NCBI GenBank assembly: GCA_031315865.1
Contig: JALDRJ010000002.1
Location: 3,570,001 to 3,634,000, forward strand
DNA from: Nitrospirales bacterium
GTDB taxonomy: Bacteria; Nitrospirota; Nitrospiria; Nitrospirales; UBA8639
Length of the DNA: 64,000 nt
Reading direction: 5' to 3'
Shown: positions 54,249 to 63,574 of the stretch, in pieces
How positions within the stretch are numbered: position 1 is the stretch's first letter
How the letters are laid out: each line of letters starts with the position of its first letter
The notes under the pieces: generated by a model
Databases searched by the model: none
Seen by the model: the letters and a program-made list of their open reading frames with translations, nothing else
Told to the model about the DNA's origin: nothing
Made by a program: the position numbers and the translations under genes

Positions 54249-54941
54249 CTATTGCCCTGACCGCCCCTCAATGTACTGGGCCAAAGCTTTTCGAACCCGA
54301 GTCCGTGCACGATGCAACAGAACCCGTTGATTAGTCTCTGTTACACCCAAGATGTTACAAACTTCCCCTGAACTCATTCCTTCAAGATCGCGAAGCGTCA
54401 TGACTTGTCGTTGCGTGTCAGGAAGCGCAGCTATTGCTCTTTCAATCTGTTCTCGGCTTTCTTTCGATAATGCTAATCGTTCTGGCGTCCCATGATCCCA
54501 TGCGTGCGGCGGCGTAATCCAATGGCCGGCCTTGGAACCGGTTTGAATGAATGCATCCACGTCCACACCCTGTCCCTCATCTCCATCCTCGGGTTTACCT
54601 TTTTCCGGGAAAGGCATGTACCGACTTTCTCGTTGGCCTCGAGTTTTGGCCCGATTGGTCAGGATCGTAAAGAGCCACGTTTTAAAGGAAGATCGGCCTT
54701 CAAATCGAGGGAGTCCTGCAAGCACCCCCATCCACGTTTCTTGTACGACTTCTTCAGCCACCGCTCGACTGGGAACATAGGCCATCGCCACTCGCAAAAG
54801 CGAATTTGAATATTCATCAACCACCTGCATAAACGCACGTTCATCGCCGTTTCGCAATGCCTCGAGCAAACGTGATTCATCTTGTTTCGCCCCAGGGCTC
54901 GCCATGGCAAACACCAGACCAATTTGGCTGAGTACATTCAT
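54249..54941 (-). CDS. ECF-type RNA polymerase sigma factor
   Basis: A 230-residue sigma-70 of the extracytoplasmic-function class. Region 2 runs ~25-95 (FMQVVDEYSNSLLRVAMAYV, AEEVVQETWMGVLAGLPRF, SSFKTWLFTILTNRAK) and region 4 from ~165 (ALPDTQRQVMTLRDLEGMSSGEVCNILGVTETNQRVLLHRAR). A ~45-residue acidic linker joins them. It is controlled by the adjacent anti-sigma factor. NQRVLLHRAR is typical of ECF groups with soluble ZAS partners. Promoter specificity is unknown. Confidence 0.92.
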   Translation of the reverse strand: MNVLSQIGLVFAMASPGAKQDESRLLEALRNGDERAFMQVVDEYSNSLLRVAMAYVPSRAVAEEVVQETWMGVLAGLPRFEGRSSFKTWLFTILTNRAKTRGQRESRYMPFPEKGKPEDGDEGQGVDVDAFIQTGSKAGHWITPPHAWDHGTPERLALSKESREQIERAIAALPDTQRQVMTLRDLEGMSSGEVCNILGVTETNQRVLLHRARTRVRKALAQYIEGRSGQ

Positions 54942-55108
54942 CTAGATCCTAGGATAGTGAGAGAGGTTGGCGGATAATCGACTGGTCGATTATCTTCGTT
55001 GAGCTTCAGAGAATCAAGTCAATGGACACACAATGGGATGGGCAAATCCGATTAAGACCGGCAGGACTGCACGATTACCGAATTGAGTCGGAGACAAAAA
55101 CGCAGGAT

Positions 55109-55810
55109 TTATGAATCTTGATAGATTTGGGCAAGAATGCCCGTGCGAGTCGAGGATTTGGTTTTTTTGAGGAGATGCCGAACATGTTCTTTGACCGTAT
55201 GCTCGCTGATGGACAAGGCTTTTGCGATTTCTTTATTCGTCAGACCATCGGCGATATGTTCGACGATTTCTTCTTCTCGATCCGTTAGGTGAAACCGTTC
55301 TTTTGTTTGCGTCGGGATCACCTGGCTTTCTCGACCAATTTTTTCCATGAGGATCAAAAGTCGGGTATCCGTCGCCTGATGTCTGTCAGGTAAGACGAAC
55401 CCTCGCAACAAAACAGGCAACTGTAAATTGCCTGTGACCCGGCGCAATTCCAACTGTTCACAATCTTCCGCGGTCATGGGCTTCTGTAATGACGCTTGAA
55501 GGTCGTCACACAGGTCTAACACCTCAGAGGGAAAGCGATCGCCGCTCGCATTTCCATTTCGACTTCCGATGATCTGGCGACTGAGCACTTCCGCCTCTGG
55601 GTTCATGAACAGCACTTCGCCTGTGGCAGAAAATGAGAGAACCCCCGGCACAGCCCGTCGATCGGCGATGGCTTCCAAAAAAGATTTCAAAGGTCTCGCC
55701 TGAACATCGTCATCTTGATTCAATCGTGAATGATGATCCTGGTATACAGCCACAGTCCCTCGCTCGGTCAACACTAACGATTCACAACGGGAATAAGAGG
55801 TCAGATACAC
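55109..55810 (-). CDS. LuxR-family transcriptional regulator with PAS-like N-terminus
   Basis: A 233-residue regulator. Residues ~45-155 look like a PAS-type sensor (GVLSFSATGEVLFMNPEAEVL), and the C-terminal ~65 are a LuxR helix-turn-helix (LTDREEEIVEHIADGLTNKEIAKALSISEHTVKEHVRHL, long but canonical). There is no receiver domain. The start is a GTG without a clear ribosome-binding site, so the first ~40 residues are uncertain. It is transcribed as the ECF sigma gene, ~170 bases upstream of it, probably as a separate unit. Confidence 0.82.
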   Translation of the reverse strand: MYLTSYSRCESLVLTERGTVAVYQDHHSRLNQDDDVQARPLKSFLEAIADRRAVPGVLSFSATGEVLFMNPEAEVLSRQIIGSRNGNASGDRFPSEVLDLCDDLQASLQKPMTAEDCEQLELRRVTGNLQLPVLLRGFVLPDRHQATDTRLLILMEKIGRESQVIPTQTKERFHLTDREEEIVEHIADGLTNKEIAKALSISEHTVKEHVRHLLKKTKSSTRTGILAQIYQDS

Positions 55811-55964
55811 GCTATCACATGCAGAGCAAGACCAATTCAGGTCTCGTATCTCCTCTTGTCGGTGTTTTTCGAGAAAGACTTAACGAGGTGAATCACTGCA
55901 TCCACCAGAGGCCACAAGTGTGAAGATCGACATCTGTACTGACCTTTCACGTTCTTTCACGGCC

Positions 55965-56285
55965 TTATTCCAACTGGACCGCCGTTCCACTCACGGTGAC
56001 CATGAGCATACTTCCCGACTCACCCAGAACCTCATAATCCAAATCAATTCCCACGATTGCGTTGGCACCAACTCGCACGGCATCCGCTTCAAGTTCTTCA
56101 AACGCGATTTGACGAGCCCTGGCCAATTCTTTCTCATACGCGCCAGATCGACCTCCCACGATATCCCGAATATTGGCGAAAAAATCACGGAAAAAATTCG
56201 CCCCCATGATCGCCTCTCCGGTGACAACGCCAAAATACTCTCGAATTCTCCGACCTTCAATCGATGGTGTGGTGGTTAAAATCAT
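55965..56285 (-). CDS. YbjQ/UPF0145 family protein
   Basis: A 106-residue protein matching UPF0145 (YbjQ): a strand-rich fold with [27 protein letters not shown], the [17 protein letters not shown] helix and [16 protein letters not shown]. These proteins form small pentameric or decameric rings and are sometimes labelled heavy-metal-binding, but their function is unknown. AAAGGAG precedes the ATG. It diverges from dnaE. Confidence 0.9.
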   Translation of the reverse strand: MILTTTPSIEGRRIREYFGVVTGEAIMGANFFRDFFANIRDIVGGRSGAYEKELARARQIAFEELEADAVRVGANAIVGIDLDYEVLGESGSMLMVTVSGTAVQLE

Positions 56286-56469
56286 CTTGATCTCCTTTGC
56301 GTGTAAGAACCAGAAACTCTGGCCAGGCTTCTTGTTATCCCCATGGTATCCCCAGCAAGATTTTCAGGGAATCTTGCGCTCCTTTTACTCGTGCAATAAT
56401 GCTATACTAGCTGTGATAAACTTGCCTCTGTTACCCTCATTAACATTTTCTCGAAATAGGAACTGCTCA

Positions 56470-59400
56470 GTGGCCTCCCAATTCGTTCATCTTCATCTCC
56501 ACACACAATATAGCCTCCTGGATGGCGCTAACCAACTCGACCCTCTCTTCAAACAAGTCAGAGAATTTGGCATGCCGGCTGTCGCGATGACCGACCATGG
56601 CAATATGTTTGGCGCGATAGATTTCTTTCAAAAAGGCCAAACCCATGGTGTGAAACCGATCATCGGTTGTGAAGCCTACATGGCCCCCGGCAGTCGCCGG
56701 CAACGAAAAGAAGGGCACTTGGCGCACAATGACTATTACCACCTCATTCTTCTCGCCACGAATATCACGGGGTACCAAAATCTCATGAAACTTTCCAGCA
56801 AGGCTTATCTGGAAGGTTTCTACTATAAACCACGGATGGATAAGGAGTTACTAGCCCAACACCATGAAGGGCTCATCGCCTTATCCGGCTGTTTGAGTGG
56901 CGAAATTCCTTACCTCATCGGGCAGAATAACATGGACGAAGCCCTTCGTGTGGCCGATGAATATCGCTCCATTTTCGGGAAAGACCACTACTACCTCGAA
57001 GTTCAAGCCAACGGACTTGACCACCAACGCATCGCCAATCGCGGTCTCGTGGAGATTCACAAGAAACTCGGCATGCCCCTCGTCGGAACCAATGATTGCC
57101 ATTACCTGAAAAAACGGGATGCTCGCCCTCACGAAATCATGCTGTGTCTTCAAACGGGAAAAACCCTCAAAGACCCATCGCGCATGAAATTTGACACCGA
57201 CCAACTCTACGTGAAATCTACCGAAGAAATGGTCGCTGATTTTTCCGAGCTCCCATCGGCCGTCTTGAACACCTGTCAAGTTGCCGAACAATGCAATCTC
57301 GAACTGACGTTTGGAACATCATACCTCCCGAATTATCCAGTCCCGGAAGGAGAGACAAGGGAAAGTTATCTTGAAAAACTGACCAAGGAAGGATTGACCG
57401 CCCGCCTTCGTGAACGACCCACGGGCATCGCGAGTGAGGCCTACGAACGCCGCCTGAAAGCCGAACTCGCCATCCTGACGTCGATGGGCTATGCCGGATA
57501 TTTTCTGGTCGTCTGGGATATCATCAATTTTGCGCGCTCACGCGGCATTCCTGTGGGGCCAGGACGAGGTTCTGCAGCGGGAAGTCTCGTGGCCTACGCT
57601 CTCCGCATAACTGACCTGGACCCGCTTTCCTACAATCTTCTGTTTGAACGCTTCTTAAACCCTGAACGTGTGACCATGCCGGACATTGATATGGATTTTT
57701 GCATGGATCGGCGAGGGGAAGTCATTAACTATGTCATTGAAAAGTATGGAGAGGAACACGTCTGTCAGATCATCACTTTCGGCACGCTAGGCGCGAAGGC
57801 CGCCATTCGCGATGTCGGCCGGGTCATGGATATGCCCTACGCCGAAGTCGATCGTGTGGCGAAACTGGTTCCGACACAACTCAACATTACCCTGCAAGAT
57901 GCTTTGATCCAAGAACCGCGGCTGGAAGAATTGATCGAAAAAGACCCGAGAATGAAAGACCTCATGGACACGGCCCAAGCATTGGAAGGCTTGGCTCGTC
58001 ATGCCTCAACACATGCCGCTGGAGTCGTTATCTCACAAAAACCGTTGATGGAACACGTTCCTCTCTATAAGACCAGCCACGACGAAATCGTGACTCAATA
58101 CTCCATGACGGATGTGGAGAAAATTGGCCTGGTCAAATTTGATTTTCTTGGTCTCAAAACCCTGACGATGATCCACCGGGCTGAATCATTGGTTAATGCC
58201 AAGCACCCCCAAGAAGTTCGCCTAGACATCAACGATATCTCTCTCACCGACACGGCCACCTACTCCCTACTCGCAACCGGTAAAACAACGGGCATTTTTC
58301 AACTGGAAAGTTCCGGAATGCGAAACCTGCTCGTGAAGATAAAACCGGAAACCTTCGAGGATCTCATCGCTATCCTCGCGCTCTACCGGCCCGGCCCATT
58401 GGAAAGCGGCATGGTCGATGATTTCATCAAACGAAAGAGAGATCCCTCGAAGACGGTCTATGATCCGCCACAACTCGAGTCGATCCTCAAAGAAACCTAC
58501 GGCGTCATCGTCTACCAAGAACAGGTCATGGCCATTGCCAACCAGTTGGCCGGATTCAGTCTTGGGCAAGCCGATCTCCTCAGACGAGCGATGGGGAAGA
58601 AAAAGCATGAAGAGATGGCGAAACAGAAAGCCCTCTTCATCGAAGGCGCCAAATGCAAACGGATTCCCGAGAAAAAGGCCGAAAAGTTATTCGACCAAAT
58701 GGCCTTTTTTGCTGGATACGGATTTAATAAATCGCACTCCGCCGCCTATGCGCTGGTTACCTATCAGACGGCCTATTTAAAAACGCATTATCCGACAGAA
58801 TTCATGGCGGCATTACTGACGACGGAAATGGGAAATACCGATAAAATGGTCGGCTATTTTACCGAATGCCGGGAACGGGGATTGAAGATCCTGCCGCCAG
58901 ACGTGAATCAGAGCGGAAAAGACTTTTCTGTCGTCCCGGAAGGCATTCGCTTTGGATTGGCAGCCATCAAGAACGTCGGCGGTGGGGCGGTGGAAAGTAT
59001 CCTGGCGACCAGGGACGAGCAAGGCCCCTTTCGGTCATTTTATGACTTTTGTTGCCAAATCGACTTGCAGAAAGTCAATAAACGGGTTCTCGAAGGCTTG
59101 ATCAAAGTTGGAGCGTTTGATTCGATGAATCTCGTTCGTTCTCAGCTCATGACTATTCTCGAGAAAGCCCTCGAAGAAGCCAATACCGTTCAACGTCGAA
59201 AACGACATGGTCAGACCAGCTTGTTTGAAGCGCTAGACGCCGAATCCGAGTCGGAATCGACCACACCGCTGGAATTTCCACTTCCAACGATCAGTGAATG
59301 GCCCAAGAATGAACTTCTCCAACACGAACGAGAATTAACGGGATTTTATATCACGGCCCACCCCCTAGATCGACATGCGACGACGATCAAACAATTTTCC

Positions 59401-59940
59401 ACAGGGACGACGGCAACGCTATCCGAAGTGAAAGAAGGCAAAGACATTAAACTGTGCGGTGTGATCTCGTCGATCAAAAACCATACGACCAAACGCGGCG
59501 ACCCGATGGCGTATGTGCAACTTGAGGATCTGCATGGCACCGTGGAAGTCATCGTGTTTCCTGAACTCTATAAGACCAGCACCGAACACCTCATCCCGGA
59601 GTCGATCATCCAAATCACCGGAACCGTTGACCAAATGGATAGCGGGACGAGAATTAAAGCGACCGCCATTCTCCCCATTCATGAATTGTTATCTCGGTCC
59701 ATTAAATCATTAACGGTCAAAATCGAGGAATCGGGGACACAAGACTCCTGTCTCCTTCAACTCCAACGTATTTTCCAAAAACACCCGGGCCCTGTCTCCG
59801 TGTCCTTGCAGATTGCCCTGGAAAGTGATATTCACGTTGCCACGTCTTCTCTTCCAAACGTGGGCGTCTTACCGAATGCCGAATTCATGGAAGAAATAGA
59901 ACATCTTCTTGGCCAATCCATGGTCACACTCCATGAATAA
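56470..59940 (+). CDS. dnaE: DNA polymerase III alpha subunit
   Basis: A 1156-residue replicative polymerase. The N-terminal PHP domain begins FVHLHLHTQYSLLDG. The palm carries PDIDMDFCMDRRGEV with the catalytic Asp pair, preceded by GPGRGSAAGSLVAYAL, and ITFGTLGAKAAIRDVGRV follows. FNKSHSAAYALVTYQTAYLK and a C-terminal OB domain (LCGVISSIKNHTTKRGDPMAYV) come later. The open frame extends to 56173, but the GTG at 56470 with AGGAA at 7 bases gives the standard N-terminus, and the extension would overlap ybjQ. accA follows after 18 bases, an order also found in other bacteria. Confidence 0.96.
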   Translation: MASQFVHLHLHTQYSLLDGANQLDPLFKQVREFGMPAVAMTDHGNMFGAIDFFQKGQTHGVKPIIGCEAYMAPGSRRQRKEGHLAHNDYYHLILLATNITGYQNLMKLSSKAYLEGFYYKPRMDKELLAQHHEGLIALSGCLSGEIPYLIGQNNMDEALRVADEYRSIFGKDHYYLEVQANGLDHQRIANRGLVEIHKKLGMPLVGTNDCHYLKKRDARPHEIMLCLQTGKTLKDPSRMKFDTDQLYVKSTEEMVADFSELPSAVLNTCQVAEQCNLELTFGTSYLPNYPVPEGETRESYLEKLTKEGLTARLRERPTGIASEAYERRLKAELAILTSMGYAGYFLVVWDIINFARSRGIPVGPGRGSAAGSLVAYALRITDLDPLSYNLLFERFLNPERVTMPDIDMDFCMDRRGEVINYVIEKYGEEHVCQIITFGTLGAKAAIRDVGRVMDMPYAEVDRVAKLVPTQLNITLQDALIQEPRLEELIEKDPRMKDLMDTAQALEGLARHASTHAAGVVISQKPLMEHVPLYKTSHDEIVTQYSMTDVEKIGLVKFDFLGLKTLTMIHRAESLVNAKHPQEVRLDINDISLTDTATYSLLATGKTTGIFQLESSGMRNLLVKIKPETFEDLIAILALYRPGPLESGMVDDFIKRKRDPSKTVYDPPQLESILKETYGVIVYQEQVMAIANQLAGFSLGQADLLRRAMGKKKHEEMAKQKALFIEGAKCKRIPEKKAEKLFDQMAFFAGYGFNKSHSAAYALVTYQTAYLKTHYPTEFMAALLTTEMGNTDKMVGYFTECRERGLKILPPDVNQSGKDFSVVPEGIRFGLAAIKNVGGGAVESILATRDEQGPFRSFYDFCCQIDLQKVNKRVLEGLIKVGAFDSMNLVRSQLMTILEKALEEANTVQRRKRHGQTSLFEALDAESESESTTPLEFPLPTISEWPKNELLQHERELTGFYITAHPLDRHATTIKQFSTGTTATLSEVKEGKDIKLCGVISSIKNHTTKRGDPMAYVQLEDLHGTVEVIVFPELYKTSTEHLIPESIIQITGTVDQMDSGTRIKATAILPIHELLSRSIKSLTVKIEESGTQDSCLLQLQRIFQKHPGPVSVSLQIALESDIHVATSSLPNVGVLPNAEFMEEIEHLLGQSMVTLHE

Positions 59941-59958
59941 GACGATAGGAGTCATGCC

Positions 59959-60942
59959 GTGAAAGAATACCTCGACTTCGAAAAACCTCTACGCGAATTG
60001 GAAGAGCGCATCAATCGACTCAAGCGATCTGGATCTCTTAAAAAATCCGTTCGAGACCAAATACGGAAACAAACAGCCAGACTGCACGAGTTGGAAACAG
60101 AATTATACAGTCAGCTCACACCTTGGCAACGCAGTCAAATCGCAAGACACCCTGAACGTCCATCACTTTCGAACTACGTTGGCTTGATCACGCAAAACTT
60201 TCTCGAACTTCACGGGGATCGCGTGTTTGGTGATGACCAGGCCATCATGGGGGGGTTCGCGCTCTTTCAAGAACGGCCGGTGATGATTATCGGCCAGGAA
60301 AAAGGCAAAACCCTCAAGGAACGCATGCGCCGCAACTTTGGCATGCCCAACCCCGAAGGGTATCGCAAAGCGCTTCGACTCATGAAAATGGCCGAGAAGT
60401 TTCAGCGTCCGATCATTACCTTTATTGATACTCCTGGAGCCTATCCTGGACTAGATGCCGAACAGCGTGGACAGGCCGAAGCCATCGCGAGAAATCTCAT
60501 GACCATGGCCCGCCTTCGTGTACCGATCATCGCCGTTATAACCGGAGAAGGGGGAAGTGGAGGCGCCTTGGCCTTAGGCGTGGCCGATCGAGTCATGATC
60601 CTCGAACATTCCATCTATTCGGTCATTTCCCCTGAAGGATGCGCAGCCATTCTGTGGGGAGATGCATCCAAAGCGTCACAAGCCGCTTCTGCCCTGAAGC
60701 TTACAGCCTCGGAGCTTTTCAAACTTGGCATCGTTGACCATGTGATTACTGAGCCAATGGGCGGCGCTCATCGAGATGCAGAAACGACTGCGCAGCGCCT
60801 CCAGGAAATCCTGGATTCCACCCTACAGCAACTCTCTCATATCCCCACTGAAACTCTATTACATGAACGTGATCAGAAATTCAGAAAAATGGAAGCTATC
60901 CGGTATCTACAGGAAACGACTGAAACGAAGACTTCATCATAA
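59959..60942 (+). CDS. accA: Acetyl-CoA carboxylase carboxyltransferase alpha subunit
   Basis: A 327-residue subunit that, with AccD, moves the carboxyl group from biotin to acetyl-CoA. The N-terminal helical part (~1-90: YLDFEKPLRELEERI) and the crotonase-fold core (FIDTPGAYPGLDAEQRGQ, GEGGSGGALALGVADRVMILEHSIYSVISPEGCAAILW) are both standard, with the oxyanion-hole glycines present. It begins with GTG behind AGGAG. It is probably co-transcribed with dnaE; accB and accC are 33 kb away. Confidence 0.96.
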   Translation: MKEYLDFEKPLRELEERINRLKRSGSLKKSVRDQIRKQTARLHELETELYSQLTPWQRSQIARHPERPSLSNYVGLITQNFLELHGDRVFGDDQAIMGGFALFQERPVMIIGQEKGKTLKERMRRNFGMPNPEGYRKALRLMKMAEKFQRPIITFIDTPGAYPGLDAEQRGQAEAIARNLMTMARLRVPIIAVITGEGGSGGALALGVADRVMILEHSIYSVISPEGCAAILWGDASKASQAASALKLTASELFKLGIVDHVITEPMGGAHRDAETTAQRLQEILDSTLQQLSHIPTETLLHERDQKFRKMEAIRYLQETTETKTSS

Positions 60943-61888
60943 TCGCTACCATCGTTTCACTATACTTTCACTCCGGTACTGACCATTATTTTCTTCTATC
61001 CAACCAACAACATCTCATCAAAATTGCCGAGAGCCTGAGAAAGATGGACAAACAAAGAAGAGTGATCCAGGCATTCGGATACAATACAGGCCAACGCAAC
61101 GCAGAAACCACAAAGTAAACACTAGTGCACTTTGACCTTGATTAGGCGGGATTTCCTATTGGGAGCCAGACATTCTCTTTCATTCCCTCAATACTTCACA
61201 GTTCCACCCAGAGAATATATTTGACAATTTATCCTCATACGGTCATGATACAAACACACGCTATACCCTGTTTCTTTTCATTTCTCGCAGGCATGAGTGT
61301 TTAAGTAAAATTTCTGAATACTCAAAAGTCCTGAAAAAGAGAATGCCACAGCTTTCTGTAACAACTGCCATGAAGACAGTCAGAGGAACTGTTCGTCAGA
61401 GCGATACAGACCAGCCTCCAAGACGGTCATTCAATATGGCCCTGAGGGTTGAGAGACCAAGTTCTGGCCAGCGATGGACATCGTATGGTGAATGCAAGTG
61501 TTACCGTCCCTAGCTGGATGGCGCAGAAGTCTCAAGCCAATAGTCCACCATTATCCGGTTCATTATTCATCAGCACAATTCATAGCATTTCTGCTCTCGT
61601 CCTCTTGTCGCGAAATGCGTGCAAGAAGAGTCATCATGACCTTACCGTGCTGTCCAAATCATTAGGTTTCAAGTCCAAGGATAGTTCTGAACGCCTGCTC
61701 TGTCCCTCTGATCCTTTACGACAACCCTTCAGAATTCCCATGAGCCTTCGGCTAGATGCTATCAATCAGAATCTGACACCACGTGAAACGACTGTGAGGA
61801 AGAGGTCATCTTTCATCCTTATCCTCCTAGCCACAACCAGGCAACCACACGGTGTCCTTAACAGACGTAGTAGGTTGGTGAAGAGCGC
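60943..61888. other. Gene-poor kilobase between accA and glpD
   Basis: Nearly 950 bases with no convincing gene. A 147-codon plus-strand frame (61449-61892) is rich in Ser and Arg, has no motif and no ribosome-binding site, and runs over the glpD start; it is rejected. CTGAGA near 61035 is not accompanied by the other TPP-riboswitch elements. It may be a decayed gene or a long regulatory region. Confidence 0.45.
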
Positions 61889-63574
61889 ATGAATCGATCC
61901 TTGGAGGGCATTTCAGAGATAGAGTATGACGTGATCATCATCGGGGGTGGGATATATGGCGTGTCGGCAGCGCGGGATGCCGCTTTCCGTGGGTTGAAAG
62001 TTCTTCTTCTCGAACAGGGAGATTTTGGGCATGCCACCTCAAGCAACAGTCACAAAATTATTCATGGGGGACTACGCTATTTACAACATGGGGATCTGCC
62101 TCGAATGAGGGAATCCATCGCCGAACGTAGTACACTCGTGCGTATCGCGCCCCATCTCGTCAAACCCATGCCGTTTTTAATTCCGACCTATTCCCATATC
62201 GGAGCCAAAAAGCTTCTGCTCCGTGTCGCGCTCGCGATGAATGATTGCATTGCCTTCGACCGCAATCGTCATTTGCCCGAGCCATCGCAATTTCCACCTA
62301 GCAGGATCATGTCCAGCCGTGAAACTCTGGAACGTGGCAAGATCATATCCTCGTCCCAGCTCACTGGTGGGGCTTATTATTTTGATGCTCAAGTGCGTAA
62401 TTCCGAACGTCTAATACTCTCTCTGTTACAATCGGCTCATGAAAAAGGGGCGGTGTGCTTGAATTACGTGCGTGTTTCGAAACTTTTAACGAACCATGGC
62501 TCCGTTTGGGGTGTCCAGGCCGAAGACATCCCGGGAAAAACCACATTAGAGATCCGCGCGAAATGCGTCGTGGATTGCAGTGGCCCATGGGTGAATCGGT
62601 TGGTGCCGTCGGAAACCCGTTCCACCACTCCAGGACCACTCCCACTCCTTAAGGCGGTGGTCCTCGTGACCGATCTTATTCTGGAGGACGTGGCTCTCGG
62701 GGTCCCAGGCCACTCCACGTATAACGATACTGACGCCGTTATCAACAAAGGACGACGGTATTTTTTTATTGTCCCCTGGCGTAACAGATCGTTAGTTGGA
62801 ACCTTTCAGACACCATACGACGGCCACCCAGACGAGGCCTCTGTATCCGAGCAAGAGATTGACATGCAGCTGGAGGAGGTCAATGCCAGTCTCCAGCAGA
62901 CAAAGATTACTCGAAAGCACGTTCAGTTCGTCTACTGGGGCCTTCTACCAAGAAACGATGGGCAGGGTAGTACGCACGGAGACGTGCAATTATCGAAGCA
63001 CGCGGTGATCTATGATCATGAGACGCAATCCGGCATCAAAGGCCTCATTTCCGTCTCCGGGGTCAAGTTTACGACGGCTCGAGCCGTCTCGGAAAAAGCG
63101 ATTAATCTCGTCATGACCAAACTTCGCAGGCCGTCGACACGATGCACCACAGCGACCACTCCGGTTTACGGAGGAGACTTTTCTTCATACGAGCAAGTAT
63201 TGCAGGGTGCTTTGGCTCGAAAGCCTCCGAGCCTGTCTTCTGATATCGTCACACATCTCGTGGAAACCTACGGCTCCCGTTTCATCGAAATCTTTCAGTA
63301 CATTGAAGAAAATCCAGAATTAGGCACCAGGCTCGTGGCAGATATACCGGTCAGTAAAGCCGAAGTCATCCATGGAATTCGGGAAGAAATGGCACAAACG
63401 CTAAGTGATATCGTGTTTCGAAGGACTGAGCTTGGCACGGCCGGCTACCTCAGCGATGATGGGCTTCTTACCTGTGCGAACACCATGGCTAGGGAACTCG
63501 GATGGGATGAACACCAGCTTCGAGATGAAGTGTCTAAAACGAACGCAGATTATCGCCGAAGGGGGGTCATCTAA
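61889..63574 (+). CDS. glpD: Glycerol-3-phosphate dehydrogenase (FAD-dependent)
   Basis: A 561-residue membrane-associated flavoenzyme that oxidises glycerol-3-phosphate to dihydroxyacetone phosphate and passes electrons to quinones. VIIIGGGIYGVSAARDAAFRGLKVLLLEQ binds FAD (landmarks at ~14-42), and TSSNSHKIIHGGLRYL is the GlpD signature. VDCSGPWVN, GRRYFFIVPWRNRSLVGT and SVSGVKFTTAR follow, with a C-terminal helical cap. Its stop shares one base with the next ATG (TAATG), so the two are translationally coupled. That neighbour is a glycosyltransferase, so a role in envelope polymer synthesis rather than glycerol catabolism is possible. Confidence 0.9.
   Translation: MNRSLEGISEIEYDVIIIGGGIYGVSAARDAAFRGLKVLLLEQGDFGHATSSNSHKIIHGGLRYLQHGDLPRMRESIAERSTLVRIAPHLVKPMPFLIPTYSHIGAKKLLLRVALAMNDCIAFDRNRHLPEPSQFPPSRIMSSRETLERGKIISSSQLTGGAYYFDAQVRNSERLILSLLQSAHEKGAVCLNYVRVSKLLTNHGSVWGVQAEDIPGKTTLEIRAKCVVDCSGPWVNRLVPSETRSTTPGPLPLLKAVVLVTDLILEDVALGVPGHSTYNDTDAVINKGRRYFFIVPWRNRSLVGTFQTPYDGHPDEASVSEQEIDMQLEEVNASLQQTKITRKHVQFVYWGLLPRNDGQGSTHGDVQLSKHAVIYDHETQSGIKGLISVSGVKFTTARAVSEKAINLVMTKLRRPSTRCTTATTPVYGGDFSSYEQVLQGALARKPPSLSSDIVTHLVETYGSRFIEIFQYIEENPELGTRLVADIPVSKAEVIHGIREEMAQTLSDIVFRRTELGTAGYLSDDGLLTCANTMARELGWDEHQLRDEVSKTNADYRRRGVI

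Noticed and set aside
56173-56469. 99-codon upstream extension of dnaE
   Set aside because: It overlaps ybjQ on the other strand, has no homology, and the GTG at 56470 has a good AGGAA site.
61021-61060. CTGAGA element suggesting a TPP riboswitch
   Set aside because: The other conserved TPP-riboswitch blocks are absent and no thiamine gene follows.
61449-61892. 147-codon plus-strand open frame before glpD
   Set aside because: Biased composition, no motif or ribosome-binding site, and it overlaps the glpD start.
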